Shown here: positions 19,707 to 28,189 of the stretch, piece after piece | Layout: every line of letters starts with the position of its first letter | Position numbering within the stretch: position 1 is the stretch's first letter | NCBI GenBank assembly: GCA_023701125.1 | Contig: JAMPXO010000001.1 | Coordinates: 58,637 to 122,636 of the forward strand | DNA length: 64,000 nucleotides | Source: Vicinamibacteria bacterium | GTDB taxonomy: Bacteria; Acidobacteriota; Vicinamibacteria; Fen-336 | Reading direction: 5' to 3' | Position numbers and translations under genes: made by a program | The notes under the pieces: model-generated | Told to the model about the DNA's origin: nothing | Database searches by the model: none | The model's input: the letters and a program-made list of their open reading frames with translations, nothing else

Positions 19707-20519
19707 TCAGCGGAACGGGTGCTCCAGGCTCAGGTACAGGAACACTCGGCGCTCCTCGCTGGCGGGACCGAGGCCGAACTGGAACGCGAGGCCCGGCACC
19801 ACCTGGAGGCCGCCCCAGTCGATCGCGACGCGCACGCCCGGCCCGATCAGCGGCTCCCACTCGCCTTCTCCGCCCGTTTCGCGGGTGTGGACGGCGACCG
19901 CCTCGAGCATCAGGTTGACCCGCGGGTGGGCCAGCCAGATCAGGCTCTGGCCCAGGTTCCAGCCCGTCACCGCGGGCCGCCCGCCGGCCTCGAACACGCG
20001 GGAGACGCCGGCGTTCGTGTGCAGCACGACGTTGCGCCCCGTGTCGAAGCTCAGCGGCAGGTTGAGCTGCAGCGCGCCCTGACCAGCCACGACGTCGGAC
20101 CCGGTCGGGGCCACGAACGAGACCCGCGGCGCGAAGGCGACCGGACCGCCGCCCACGCCGACGGCCTGGTAGCGGTAGTTGAACGCGAGGTCGCCGATCT
20201 TGCTGGCCGCATCCAGTCGCTCCACGGGCAACGAGAAGCTGATCTGGTGGTGCTGGTCGAACAGCGGCCACTCCTGGGTGAAGGCCAGGCTCCAGTCGCC
20301 GCTCTGGTCGTCGCGCGACCAGCCGAAGATGTGCTGGACGATGCCGGGCTCCTGGTTGTAGGCCTCCTCGATCAGGAACGAGTTGTCCTGGATCGGCACG
20401 ACCTCGGGCACCGGCCCGGGCGTGGGCGACGGCGTGGCTCGAGCGGCCGGGTCCTCGGCCGCCGCGACCAGGCCACAGCACGCGAACGCCAGCGCCAGCA
20501 ACGACGAGCGGTTCCTCAA
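19707..20519 (-). CDS. Outer-membrane beta-barrel-like protein inside the chemotaxis operon
   Basis: A 270-residue secreted protein with a signal peptide (1-22) and a Pro/Thr-rich segment. A series of amphipathic beta strands with aromatic ends follows (WSLAFTQEWPLFDQHHQISFSLPVERL, IGDLAFNYRYQAVG, FAPRVSFVAPTG, GALQLNLPLSFDTG, VVLHTNAGVSRVF, NLMLEAVAVHT, VFLYLSLEHPFR). The start is a TTG that overlaps the cheR stop (TTGA), so it is translationally coupled to cheR. A barrel protein between cheR and cheB is unusual. It may be a surface sensor or transporter for the attractant, but no family was recognised. Confidence 0.75.
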   Translation of the reverse strand: MRNRSSLLALAFACCGLVAAAEDPAARATPSPTPGPVPEVVPIQDNSFLIEEAYNQEPGIVQHIFGWSRDDQSGDWSLAFTQEWPLFDQHHQISFSLPVERLDAASKIGDLAFNYRYQAVGVGGGPVAFAPRVSFVAPTGSDVVAGQGALQLNLPLSFDTGRNVVLHTNAGVSRVFEAGGRPAVTGWNLGQSLIWLAHPRVNLMLEAVAVHTRETGGEGEWEPLIGPGVRVAIDWGGLQVVPGLAFQFGLGPASEERRVFLYLSLEHPFR

Positions 20520-21397
20520 GACGCCCTCCGCGTGCCGGACGTCGCCGCGCCCGGCAGTGCGTACGTGTTGGGCCCGACGGCTTCCAGCGCGCTCGTCGTG
20601 CCGAGCAGGCTCTCGGAGTGGCCGAGATAGAGGCAGCCGTGAGGCGACAGCAGGCGCGCGAAGCGGCCGACCACCCGCAGCTTCTCCGCGGCCTGGAAAT
20701 AGATGAGCACGTTGCGACACAGTATCAAGTCGAACGGGGCCTCGACCGGGTAGCTGTCGTCTTTCAGGTTGATGCGCTCGAAGCGCACCAGCTGGCGCAG
20801 CTCGGGGCAGGCCTTCATCCGCCCCTCTTCCTTGCCGACGCCGCGCAGCATGAAGCGCTTCAGGTACGGTGGCGGGATCTCGGAAGAGCGGGCCAGCGGC
20901 CACACGGCTGCGCGCGCGCGCTCCAGGATGCGGGTCGACAGGTCCGAGGCCAGGATGTCGATCGACCAGCCCGAGCCGGGCGGGAACACGGACAAGAGCA
21001 ACATCGCCAGCGAGAACGGCTCCTCACCCGACGAGCAGGCGGCGCTCCAGGCCCGGATCCGCCGCGAGTGGCGGCCGGCATCGGCCTCAGCCCGCAGCTG
21101 CGGCAGCAGCACCTGCTCGATGTGCTCGAACTGGTGCGGCTCGCGGAAGAAGTGGGTCTCGTGGGTGCACAGCAGGTCGATCATCTGCACCCGCTCGACC
21201 GGGTCGGTGCTGACCCGCTCGTGGTACTCGGTGAAGGTGTGCAGGCCCAGCTCGCGCAGGCGCCTGGCGAGCCGCCCGGCGAGCAGGGCCTTCTTCATCT
21301 CCGAGAGCCAGATCCCCGAGTCCTGGAGCACGAGCTCCTGGAAGGCGCGGAACTCCGCCGGCGTCGGCTGGCGCAGCTCCGCCTGTCCCGCGCTCAC
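20516..21397 (-). CDS. cheR: Chemotaxis receptor methyltransferase CheR
   Basis: A 293-residue CheR: N-terminal helical domain (about 10-80, GIWLSEMKKALLAGRLARRLRELGLHTFTEYHERV), then the SAM-binding domain with THETHFFREPHQF, RIRAWSAACSSGEEPFSLAMLL, IDILASDLSTRILERAR and FDLILCRNVLIYF. It methylates receptor glutamates. GTG start, 10 bp after cheW. No TPR extension is present. The receptor at 21960 ends in a pentapeptide-like tail that could tether it. Confidence 0.96.
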   Translation of the reverse strand: MSAGQAELRQPTPAEFRAFQELVLQDSGIWLSEMKKALLAGRLARRLRELGLHTFTEYHERVSTDPVERVQMIDLLCTHETHFFREPHQFEHIEQVLLPQLRAEADAGRHSRRIRAWSAACSSGEEPFSLAMLLLSVFPPGSGWSIDILASDLSTRILERARAAVWPLARSSEIPPPYLKRFMLRGVGKEEGRMKACPELRQLVRFERINLKDDSYPVEAPFDLILCRNVLIYFQAAEKLRVVGRFARLLSPHGCLYLGHSESLLGTTSALEAVGPNTYALPGAATSGTRRAS

Positions 21398-21407
21398 GAC
21401 GCCGTCC

Positions 21408-21947
21408 TCAGGCCCCCGCCGCCGGCCGCTCCGCCAGGGGCGCGGCGGCGGCCTCGGGCGTGAGCGGCACCTCCTGCACCGCCGCGATCTCGTCCGCCGA
21501 GAGCACGCGGTCGACGTCGAGGATCAGGCTGAAGCGCCTGCCCGCCCGCCCCATGCCCAGCAGGTAGTCGACGTGGACGCGGGTGCCGAACGGCGGCGGC
21601 GGCTGGATGTCCTCGGCGCGCAGGTCGGCGACCTGGCTGACCGCGTCCGCCATCAGCCCCATCACCGTCGACTCGTCGTCGATCCGGGCCTCGACGATGA
21701 CGATGCAACTGCGCGCCGTCACCGTCGCTTCCGGGTAGCCGAACTTGACGGCCAGGTCGACCACCGGCACGACGTGGCCGCGCACGTTGAGCACGCCCCG
21801 GATGCTGGGCGGCGTGCCCGGCACCCGGGTCAGCGGCTCGTACTGCAGGATCTCGCGCACGCTGAGGATCCCCAGCGAGTACTCCTCGCCGCCGATGAAG
21901 AGCCCCAGGTACTGTCCGGGGGCGGCCAGCGCCTTCGTGTCTTCCAT
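21408..21947 (-). CDS. cheW: Chemotaxis coupling protein CheW
   Basis: A 179-residue CheW-fold protein linking receptor and CheA. Motifs are QYLGLFIGGEEYSLGILSVREILQYEPLTRVPGTPPSIRGVLNVRGHVVPVVDLAVKFG, the canonical SH3-like signature. A C-terminal Ala/Pro/Glu-rich tail is dispensable in the family. The ATG at 21947 is preferred to the one at 21959 because GGAGG lies five bases upstream, whereas the earlier ATG directly abuts the MCP stop without a ribosome site. Confidence 0.95.
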   Translation of the reverse strand: MEDTKALAAPGQYLGLFIGGEEYSLGILSVREILQYEPLTRVPGTPPSIRGVLNVRGHVVPVVDLAVKFGYPEATVTARSCIVIVEARIDDESTVMGLMADAVSQVADLRAEDIQPPPPFGTRVHVDYLLGMGRAGRRFSLILDVDRVLSADEIAAVQEVPLTPEAAAAPLAERPAAGA

Positions 21948-21959
21948 GGCGCCCTCCAT

Positions 21960-23672
21960 TCAGAACTGGCGATAGTCCGAGTCGTGGTGCGCCCCGTTGC
22001 CCTGGGCCTGCGGCGCCGGCGGGGTGTGGAGCTGCGGGTGCTGCGGCGCGAAGCCACGGGCCGGCACGTGGGCCGTGGTGTGCGACGCCGGGGCGCGTCC
22101 GGCGCTCGCGGCGTGGGTGGTCGACGTGAAGCGCGTGGCTTCCCCGCCGACGACCTGGAAGTAGGCCATCAACTGCTGCAGCGCCTCCGCCTGCGAGGCC
22201 ATCTCCTCCGCGGTCGAGGCCAGTTCCTCCGAGGCCGAGGCGTTGCGCTGCGTGACCTGGTCGACCTGGCTCATCGCCTTGTTGATCTGGCCCACGCCCG
22301 AGGCCTGCTCGGACGAGGCGGCGGCGACCTCCTGGACGAGGTCGGCGGTCTTGCGGATCGCCGGCACCAGCGAGTCGAGCAGCTTGCCCGAGCGGTCCGC
22401 GACGTCGACGCTCGAGGTGGCCAGCTTGCTGATCTCCTTGGCCGCCTCCTGGCTGCGCTCCGCCAGCTTGCGGACCTCGGTCGCCACCACCGCGAAGCCC
22501 TTGCCGTGCTCGCCAGCGCGGGCGGCCTCGATCGCGGCGTTGAGCGCCAGCAGGTTCGTCTGGTACGCGATCTCCTCGATGATCGAGACCTTGCCGGCGA
22601 TCTCGCGCATGGCGGACACCGTCTCGCGCACGGTGCGCCCGCTCTCCTCCGCGTCGCGCGCGCCCTGCAGCGCCATCTGCTCGGTCTGCCGGCTGTTCTC
22701 TGCGTTCTGGGCGATCGAGGCGTTCATCTGCTCCAGGCTCGAGGTCGTCTCCTCCACGGAAGCGGCCTGCTCGCTCGTGCCCTGCGACAGCGACTGCGAC
22801 GTCGCCGAGACCTGACCCGAGGCCGACGACAAGGCGCCCGCGCCAGAGCGGACCTCTCCGATCACCCGCGCCAGGTTGTCCGCCATCTCCTTCATCGCCA
22901 TCAGCAACAACCCGGCCTCGTCCTTGCGGTCGACCTCGACGCGCTCGGTCAGGTCACCGCGGGCGATCCGCCGAGCCAGCCCCACGGCGTCGTCGATCGG
23001 GGCGGTGATGCTGCGGGTGATCGCCATGCCGATCAGCGCGGCGACGACCAGCGCGACGGTGACCAGCACCATCAACGTCAGGATGATGTCGCCCACCTGG
23101 GCGTCGACGGCCTTGGCCAGGGCCGTCAACCCCTCCGCGTGGTCCTGCGCCATCTCGACGGCCATCGTCTCCAGCTCGCGGGCGGAGTCCTTGTACGGAA
23201 GCATCGCGGCGTCGGCCGCGTGGGAGTCGGCCACCTTGCCCTCGGCGACCTGGGAGCTGACGCGAGCGTAGCCGGCCGCGTACTCGGCCAGGTTGGCACG
23301 CAGCTTCTTGACCTTCTCGAGGTCAGCCGCCGTCGTGTCGTCGTCCTGGGCGCGGAACCCCAGCTCCAGCTCGTCGATGGCCGTGTCGAGCTCCCGCTTG
23401 GAGTCCCGCCACTGCTGGAGGTAGCGCTCGCGATCCGCCGTCTCGCCCATTTGCAGGAAGGAGTCCTTCTCGTAGCGCCGCAGGTTCGCGGTCAGCCCGT
23501 TCGCGCGCTGCGAGAGCTCGACCAGCCTGGCGTCGATGTTCACTGCGTCGTCGAGCTGGCGCTCGAGCAGCTTGACGCTCCAGTAGCCAGTCCCGGCCAC
23601 CAGCGCCAGCAGCACGATCACCGCGCCGAAGCCGAGCCCCAGCCGGCGTCCGATCCGCATGTCCTTCAGCAT
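21960..23672 (-). CDS. Methyl-accepting chemotaxis protein
   Basis: A 570-residue receptor with TM1 (about 11-31) and a four-helix-bundle periplasmic sensor (about 35-190) rich in charged helices. TM2 (about 193-214), HAMP ([27 protein letters not shown]) and a signalling hairpin follow, with the tip [44 protein letters not shown]. After a His/Pro/Ala-rich linker the protein ends DYRQF. This fits the aromatic-x-x-aromatic pattern of CheR/CheB-tethering pentapeptides, with Tyr in place of the usual Trp. GGAGGAGGT sits 6 bases before the ATG, which overlaps the end of cheA. Confidence 0.95.
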   Translation of the reverse strand: MLKDMRIGRRLGLGFGAVIVLLALVAGTGYWSVKLLERQLDDAVNIDARLVELSQRANGLTANLRRYEKDSFLQMGETADRERYLQQWRDSKRELDTAIDELELGFRAQDDDTTAADLEKVKKLRANLAEYAAGYARVSSQVAEGKVADSHAADAAMLPYKDSARELETMAVEMAQDHAEGLTALAKAVDAQVGDIILTLMVLVTVALVVAALIGMAITRSITAPIDDAVGLARRIARGDLTERVEVDRKDEAGLLLMAMKEMADNLARVIGEVRSGAGALSSASGQVSATSQSLSQGTSEQAASVEETTSSLEQMNASIAQNAENSRQTEQMALQGARDAEESGRTVRETVSAMREIAGKVSIIEEIAYQTNLLALNAAIEAARAGEHGKGFAVVATEVRKLAERSQEAAKEISKLATSSVDVADRSGKLLDSLVPAIRKTADLVQEVAAASSEQASGVGQINKAMSQVDQVTQRNASASEELASTAEEMASQAEALQQLMAYFQVVGGEATRFTSTTHAASAGRAPASHTTAHVPARGFAPQHPQLHTPPAPQAQGNGAHHDSDYRQF

Positions 23673-25378
23673 TTCTGACCTCCTCCGTCCGTCCTTCCGT
23701 GGCTCGCGTCCAGGCGGGTCGCGAGCAATCCGTTGACGTCGAGGATCAGGGCCACCCGGCCGCTGCCCAGGATCGTCGCGCCGGCGATCCCCGGCAGCCG
23801 CCCCAGCGTGCGGTCGAGCGCCTTGATCACGGCCTGGCGTTCGCCGCGCACGCAGTCGACGACGACGCCGGCCAGTTGTTCACCCCGCCGCACGACGACC
23901 GCGACCTCGCGGTCGGCGCGGCCCGTCGTGCCGAACGCCCGGCGCAGCCGGACGAACGGCAGCGGCTGACCACGCAGCGACAGCACCCCCGTCTCGCCGT
24001 CGTCGCCGCCCTCCTGGGCCGCGCCCAGCTCGACGCACTCGACGACCGCGTCGAGCGGCATCACGTAGGTGTCCGGGCCCGCCTCCACCGCGAGGCCGGC
24101 GATGATCGCGAGGGTCAGCGGCAGCCGCAGCCGGATCGTGCAGCCGCGACCCAGCTCCGACTCCACCTCGACCCGGCCGCGCAGCGCCTCCACGTTGCGC
24201 CGCACCACGTCGAGGCCGACGCCGCGGCCGGACAAGTCGCTGACCTGCTCGGTGGTCGAGAAGCCGGGTGCAAACAACGCCTCCAGCACCTCGGCGGCTT
24301 CGGGCGGCGTCTCCGCCGGCAACAGCCCGAGCGCGACGGCGCGGGCCAGCACCCGCGCGCGATCGACGCCACGGCCGTCGTCACGGACCTCGATCACGAT
24401 GCTGCCGGCCTCGTGGGCGGCGCGCAGCACGACCTGGCCGACCGGGTCCTTGCCGGCGGCCCGCCGCTCCTCCGGCGTCTCCAGGCCGTGGTCCACCGCG
24501 TTGCGCACGAGGTGGGTCAGCGGGTCGCGCACGTGCTCGACGACGCTGGTGTCGACCTCGACGTCCTCGCCGACGACGGTCAGGTGGGCCTGCTTGCCGC
24601 GAGCCGCGGCGGCGTCGCGCAGCGCCCGCGCCGAGTGGCGCAGGGTCGGCCCCAGCGCCACCATCCGCGCCCGCATCACCAGCTCCTGCAGGTCTCCCAT
24701 GAACTGGTCGATGCCCTGGGCCACCTCGCGGGCCTGGCGCGCCGGCGCCCCCAGCTCGCCGAGCGACTCGCGCAGGCGGCCCTGGGCGATCGCGATCTGG
24801 CCGGTCAGGTTCATCAACTGGTCGAGCTTGTCGACCTCGACCCGCAGGGTGTGGTGGTGGTCCGCGTGGTGGTCGTGGGCGGCTTCCGGGTGCGCGCCGC
24901 CGGTCGGCGCGGCTCCCGGCGTCGGCGCCGGCTCGGCGGCTGCCGCGGCACGCAACACGCGCAGGCGCTCCACCAGGTCGGCTTCGCCGACGATCTCGTC
25001 ACGGCCGTCGAGCGCCCCGGGCAAGGCCTCGCGGATCGCGTCGACCGCTTCCAGCAGCAGCGAGACGAGGTCGGCGGAGATCGCCAGTTCGTGGTGGCGG
25101 ACGGCGTCGAGGGTGTCCTCGAGCGCGTGGCCGAAGGCCGACAGCCGGCCGAGCCCGAGCGACGCCGCGTTGCCCTTGAGCGTGTGCGCCACCCGGAAGA
25201 TGGCGTTGACGGATTCCTCGTCGAAACCGCCTTCCTGCACGACCAGCGCCTGCTCGATCGCCTCCAGCCCCTCCAGCGACTCGGCGACGAACACCTCGGC
25301 GATCTGGCGCAGCTCGATCTCCGCCTCGGACGACACGGCCGGCTCGACGACGGACGAGCGGGAGGCGCGGGGCGTCAC
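23666..25378 (-). CDS. cheA: Chemotaxis histidine kinase CheA
   Basis: A 570-residue CheA. The Hpt domain (20-140) has H65 in [16 protein letters not shown] His/Pro/Ala linker containing a histidine-rich run (about 190-200) replaces a recognisable P2 domain. P3 dimerisation follows, then the P4 kinase with [22 protein letters not shown] (N box), [11 protein letters not shown] (G1) and [16 protein letters not shown] (G2). P5 is CheW-like and ends with [10 protein letters not shown]. It starts at a GTG overlapping the cheD stop (GTGA) and overlaps the MCP start by 7 bp. Confidence 0.95.
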   Translation of the reverse strand: MTPRASRSSVVEPAVSSEAEIELRQIAEVFVAESLEGLEAIEQALVVQEGGFDEESVNAIFRVAHTLKGNAASLGLGRLSAFGHALEDTLDAVRHHELAISADLVSLLLEAVDAIREALPGALDGRDEIVGEADLVERLRVLRAAAAAEPAPTPGAAPTGGAHPEAAHDHHADHHHTLRVEVDKLDQLMNLTGQIAIAQGRLRESLGELGAPARQAREVAQGIDQFMGDLQELVMRARMVALGPTLRHSARALRDAAAARGKQAHLTVVGEDVEVDTSVVEHVRDPLTHLVRNAVDHGLETPEERRAAGKDPVGQVVLRAAHEAGSIVIEVRDDGRGVDRARVLARAVALGLLPAETPPEAAEVLEALFAPGFSTTEQVSDLSGRGVGLDVVRRNVEALRGRVEVESELGRGCTIRLRLPLTLAIIAGLAVEAGPDTYVMPLDAVVECVELGAAQEGGDDGETGVLSLRGQPLPFVRLRRAFGTTGRADREVAVVVRRGEQLAGVVVDCVRGERQAVIKALDRTLGRLPGIAGATILGSGRVALILDVNGLLATRLDASHGRTDGGGQKC

Positions 25379-25842
25379 AGCAGCTTCACCGAGACCATGC
25401 CGGTGCGGGTGTCGAACAGCAGCTTGCGCCCGCGCCGGCCGCCCACGTCCTCCGCCACCACCGGGATCCGCTCGCGCTCCAGGAACCGGCGGGCCACCTC
25501 GATGTTGCGCTCGCCGAGGTGGCCGTTGCCGTTCGCGAAGCTGCGGATCACGCTGGCGCCGCCGAACAGCTTGGCCTGCAGCAGCCGGCGCGGGGCGCCC
25601 ACGCCCTCCATTTGCTTCACCAGTTCCTCCATCGCGGCATGGCCGAAGCGCAGCGAGTGCTCGGCCCCGGCCCGCTCGGGCAACAGGTAGTGGTTGGCGC
25701 CGCCGGCGCCGTGGCGCGGGTCCCACAGGCACACGCACACGCACGAGCCGAGCACCGTGGTGATCACCGCCGGGTCGGCCGAGGCGAAGACCTGGCCGGG
25801 CTGGAGATAGAGCTGGCGGGGCGGGGTGGCGGGCAGGCTCAT
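25375..25842 (-). CDS. cheD: Chemoreceptor glutamine deamidase CheD
   Basis: A 155-residue CheD. The catalytic set T28, C34 and H51 in VITTVLGSCVCVCLWDPRHGAGGANHYLLP has exactly the T-x5-C and C-x16-H spacing known for the family. [21 protein letters not shown] ends the protein. It deamidates receptor glutamines and can interact with CheC/CheY-P. A TTG at 25875 overlapping the GAF gene stop, with GAGGA upstream, is an alternative start adding 11 residues. Confidence 0.93.
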   Translation of the reverse strand: MSLPATPPRQLYLQPGQVFASADPAVITTVLGSCVCVCLWDPRHGAGGANHYLLPERAGAEHSLRFGHAAMEELVKQMEGVGAPRRLLQAKLFGGASVIRSFANGNGHLGERNIEVARRFLERERIPVVAEDVGGRRGRKLLFDTRTGMVSVKLL

Positions 25843-25871
25843 GGTGGTGGCCGGCAGGGGTTCGCTGGAGT

Positions 25872-26480
25872 TCAAGACCGGTCCTCGCGGGCTGTCAGGA
25901 GGGAGGAGCACAGGAGCGCGGCGCCCGCCTGGGTCGAGAGCAGGTCGAGCAGCTCGTAGTCGGGGGCGTCGAGGCCGAGCTTCTGCGGCAGCAGTTCGAA
26001 CAGCGCGAGCAGCCCGTGGAGTTCCCCGTCGACCTTCAGCGGCACCACCGCGGTCAGCCGCTGCTCGTGGGGCAGGGCCTGGGGGCGGTCCGCGGACCCG
26101 GGCAACAGCGTGGCGCCGGCCTGGACGGCGCGGCCGAGCAGGCCCACGCCGGGCTCCACGCGGCCGGGCACGTCGACGTTCCAGGAGTCGATCAGCCGCA
26201 GGTGGCTGCCGTCGTCGGCGCGCCACCAGACCGCCTGCTGCTCGCAGCCGACCAGGTTGGCGACCACTTCGCGCAGCGCGAGCAGCACCTCGTCCCGCTT
26301 CAGCGTGGAGTGCAGCCGCAGGCTGGCGACGTACAGGTTGGCGAGGTCGGCGTTGTGGCGCTCGACCTCGACGCACTGCTCGGACAGCTCGCGGGCCTGC
26401 GCCTCGATCTGCTGCAGCCGCCGGTGCAGGGCGGCGTTCTCGTTGCGGAGCCGGTCGGCGAAGAGGTCCGCGGCGGGCAT
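25872..26480 (-). CDS. GAF-domain protein with N-terminal coiled coil
   Basis: A 202-residue cytoplasmic protein. Residues 8-45 form a heptad-like coiled coil (LRNENAALHRRLQQIEAQARELSEQCVEVERHNADL). Residues 50-200 form a GAF domain (SLRLHSTLKRDEVLLALREVVANLVGCEQQAVWW...AVVPLKVDGELHGLLALFELL). The pairing of this coil and GAF with a receiver protein 1 bp upstream recalls receiver/GAF adaptor pairs in complex chemosensory systems. The bound ligand is unknown. Confidence 0.85.
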   Translation of the reverse strand: MPAADLFADRLRNENAALHRRLQQIEAQARELSEQCVEVERHNADLANLYVASLRLHSTLKRDEVLLALREVVANLVGCEQQAVWWRADDGSHLRLIDSWNVDVPGRVEPGVGLLGRAVQAGATLLPGSADRPQALPHEQRLTAVVPLKVDGELHGLLALFELLPQKLGLDAPDYELLDLLSTQAGAALLCSSLLTAREDRS

Positions 26481-26481
26481 C

Positions 26482-26853
26482 TCACGCCTCCAGGCAGTCC
26501 CGGACCTTGGCGATCAGCTCGACGCCGTCGACCGGCTTGGTCACGTAGTGGTTGCAGCCGGCCTCGTAGCCCTTCTCGACGTTGTCGCCTTCGCCGCGGG
26601 TGGTGACCAGGATGATCGGGATGTCGCGGGTGGCGGGGTCGTCCTTCAGCGCGCGGCAGGCCTCGACGCCGGTCTTCTTCGGCATCACGACGTCCATCAC
26701 GATCAGGTCGGGGCGCTCGGTCCGCACCTTGGCGATCGCCTCTTCGCCGTCGCCCGCCGTGACCACCTCGTAGTGATGGCGCTTGAGGATCATGCTCTCC
26801 ATGAAGAGCGACGTCCTCGAATCGTCGACCAGCAGGATCTTCTTCTCGCTCAT
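26482..26853 (-). CDS. CheY-like single-domain response regulator
   Basis: A 123-residue receiver domain: D10/D11 pocket, phosphoacceptor D54 in LIVMDVVMPKKTG, T at VTTRG and K in VTKPVDGVEL. Its ATG overlaps the EAL gene stop (ATGA); a longer frame upstream is rejected for that reason. It has no output domain and is the likely CheA phosphorylation target, either driving a motor or acting as phosphate sink. The neighbouring cheD is consistent with CheY-P feedback. Confidence 0.93.
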   Translation of the reverse strand: MSEKKILLVDDSRTSLFMESMILKRHHYEVVTAGDGEEAIAKVRTERPDLIVMDVVMPKKTGVEACRALKDDPATRDIPIILVTTRGEGDNVEKGYEAGCNHYVTKPVDGVELIAKVRDCLEA

Positions 26854-27662
26854 GCCACACCCCCACTCACCGCGGCTGGCGTCCGCCACTGGCGGGCTCC
26901 CGCATCCGACGCCGTGTCCGACTGGGCGACGCTGCCGATGGCGGCGGCCGGCAGCGCGCCCGAGAAGTAGTGGCCCTGGATCAGGTGCACGCCCAGGCCC
27001 AGGCAGGCGTCGACCTCTTCGCGGGTCTCGGCGCCTTCGGCGATCACCCGCGCGCCGAAGCGGCGGCCGAGCAGCTCGATCGACTCGATCACGATCCGGC
27101 GGCCTTCGTCCGACGGCGCGCCGGAGACGAAGTAGCGGTCGATCTTCAGGAAGTCGGGCCGCAGGTCGAGCACCATCCGGTAGTTCGACATGCCGAGCCC
27201 GACGTCGTCGAGGGCGATCCGCACGCCGATCGCGCGCAGCACGTCGAGGGTGTGGAACAGCGCGTCGTCGGCGAAGGCCGGCGCGTGCTCGACGATCTCC
27301 AGCGTCAGCCGCGACGGCGACAGCCGCTGTGCCTCGAGCCGGTCCAGCAGCGAGTCCACGAAGCCGGGGTCGCGCGACAGCGTGACCGCGTGCACGTTGG
27401 CGCTGAAGCGCAGGTGGCCGGGCAGCAGGGTGGCCGCCGCCAGGATGGTGGACAGGCAGGCGTGGTCGGTCTCGAGCTCGGCGCGCTTGCGGCGGACGTA
27501 GTCGAACAGCACGTCGGCGCGCTCGAAGTTGGAGCCGGCCGGGCCGCGCACCAGGGCTTCGACGGAGGCGAGCTGGGCGGTGCCGGCGGTGACCTGGAAC
27601 ACGGGCTGGAACATCGGCGTCAGGCCGCCCGGGGCCAGCAGCCGGTCGAGCGCGGCGCTCAC
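26850..27662 (-). CDS. EAL-domain cyclic-di-GMP phosphodiesterase
   Basis: A 270-residue stand-alone EAL domain. The residues needed for metal binding and catalysis all appear to be present: EAL itself (35-37, SVEALVRG), the Asn of SANVHAV, LEIVEH, ALDDVGLG, LKIDRYF, VIAEGAET and IQGHYFSG. It should hydrolyse c-di-GMP to pGpG. GTG start overlapping the stop of the receiver gene upstream (GTGA), and ATGA overlap with the CheY-like gene downstream. It ties the chemosensory cluster to c-di-GMP turnover. Confidence 0.92.
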   Translation of the reverse strand: MSAALDRLLAPGGLTPMFQPVFQVTAGTAQLASVEALVRGPAGSNFERADVLFDYVRRKRAELETDHACLSTILAAATLLPGHLRFSANVHAVTLSRDPGFVDSLLDRLEAQRLSPSRLTLEIVEHAPAFADDALFHTLDVLRAIGVRIALDDVGLGMSNYRMVLDLRPDFLKIDRYFVSGAPSDEGRRIVIESIELLGRRFGARVIAEGAETREEVDACLGLGVHLIQGHYFSGALPAAAIGSVAQSDTASDAGARQWRTPAAVSGGVA

Positions 27663-28048
27663 GACGCGTGCCTCGGGGTGTCCGGCTCGATCAGGGCGCG
27701 GAGGTGGCGGTGCAGCTCGGCCAGACCCTGCGGCTTCTGCAGGTAGTCGTCGGCGCCGAGGCGGATCGCCTCGGACTGGGTGTCCGGGGCGCCGACCGCC
27801 GACAGCACCAGCAGCCGGGCGTCCGGGCAGTGCGAGCGGATGTAGGGAATGATTTCGAGACCGTCCGGGCCGTGGCCCGTGGTCAGGCACAGGTCGAGGA
27901 TCACGCCGTCGTAGCGGGAGTGCGCGATCAGCGCCTCGGCCTCTTCGCGCTCCTCCGCACCGTCGACCTCGAAGCCGAGCGAGCGGAAGTAGCGCTTCAT
28001 ACCGAGCAGGACGTTGGGCTCGTCGTCCACGATCAGCAGGCGCTTCAT
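27659..28048 (-). CDS. Single-domain response regulator
   Basis: A 129-residue receiver: MKRLLIVDDEPNVLLGMKRYF, phosphoacceptor D52 in GVILDLCLTTGHGPDG, S at LLVLSAVG and K in YLQKPQGL. The start is placed at 28048 where the receiver fold begins. It heads the receiver-EAL-CheY-GAF-cheD run and probably regulates the EAL protein that overlaps it. Its likely kinase is the six-PAS histidine kinase 141 bp upstream. Confidence 0.9.
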   Translation of the reverse strand: MKRLLIVDDEPNVLLGMKRYFRSLGFEVDGAEEREEAEALIAHSRYDGVILDLCLTTGHGPDGLEIIPYIRSHCPDARLLVLSAVGAPDTQSEAIRLGADDYLQKPQGLAELHRHLRALIEPDTPRHAS

Positions 28049-28189
28049 GCCCCGCTCTCTTGCAGCGGGCATGCCACGACGAAAAGTGGCCCGATGGCGG
28101 GAAATCGGCCCCTGGAGCGAGGCACCCTCCGGACCCCGGAAAGCGGAGTCTCCGAAAACCGGAAGCAGGCGCCGGAGGTTTGGGGCGGG

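Noticed and set aside
28061..28076. A minus-strand TGGCATGCCCGCTGCA with sigma-54 spacing before the receiver gene
   Set aside because: The predicted transcript would start within two bases of the start codon at 28048, leaving no leader, and the flanking bases fit the consensus poorly. Probably chance.
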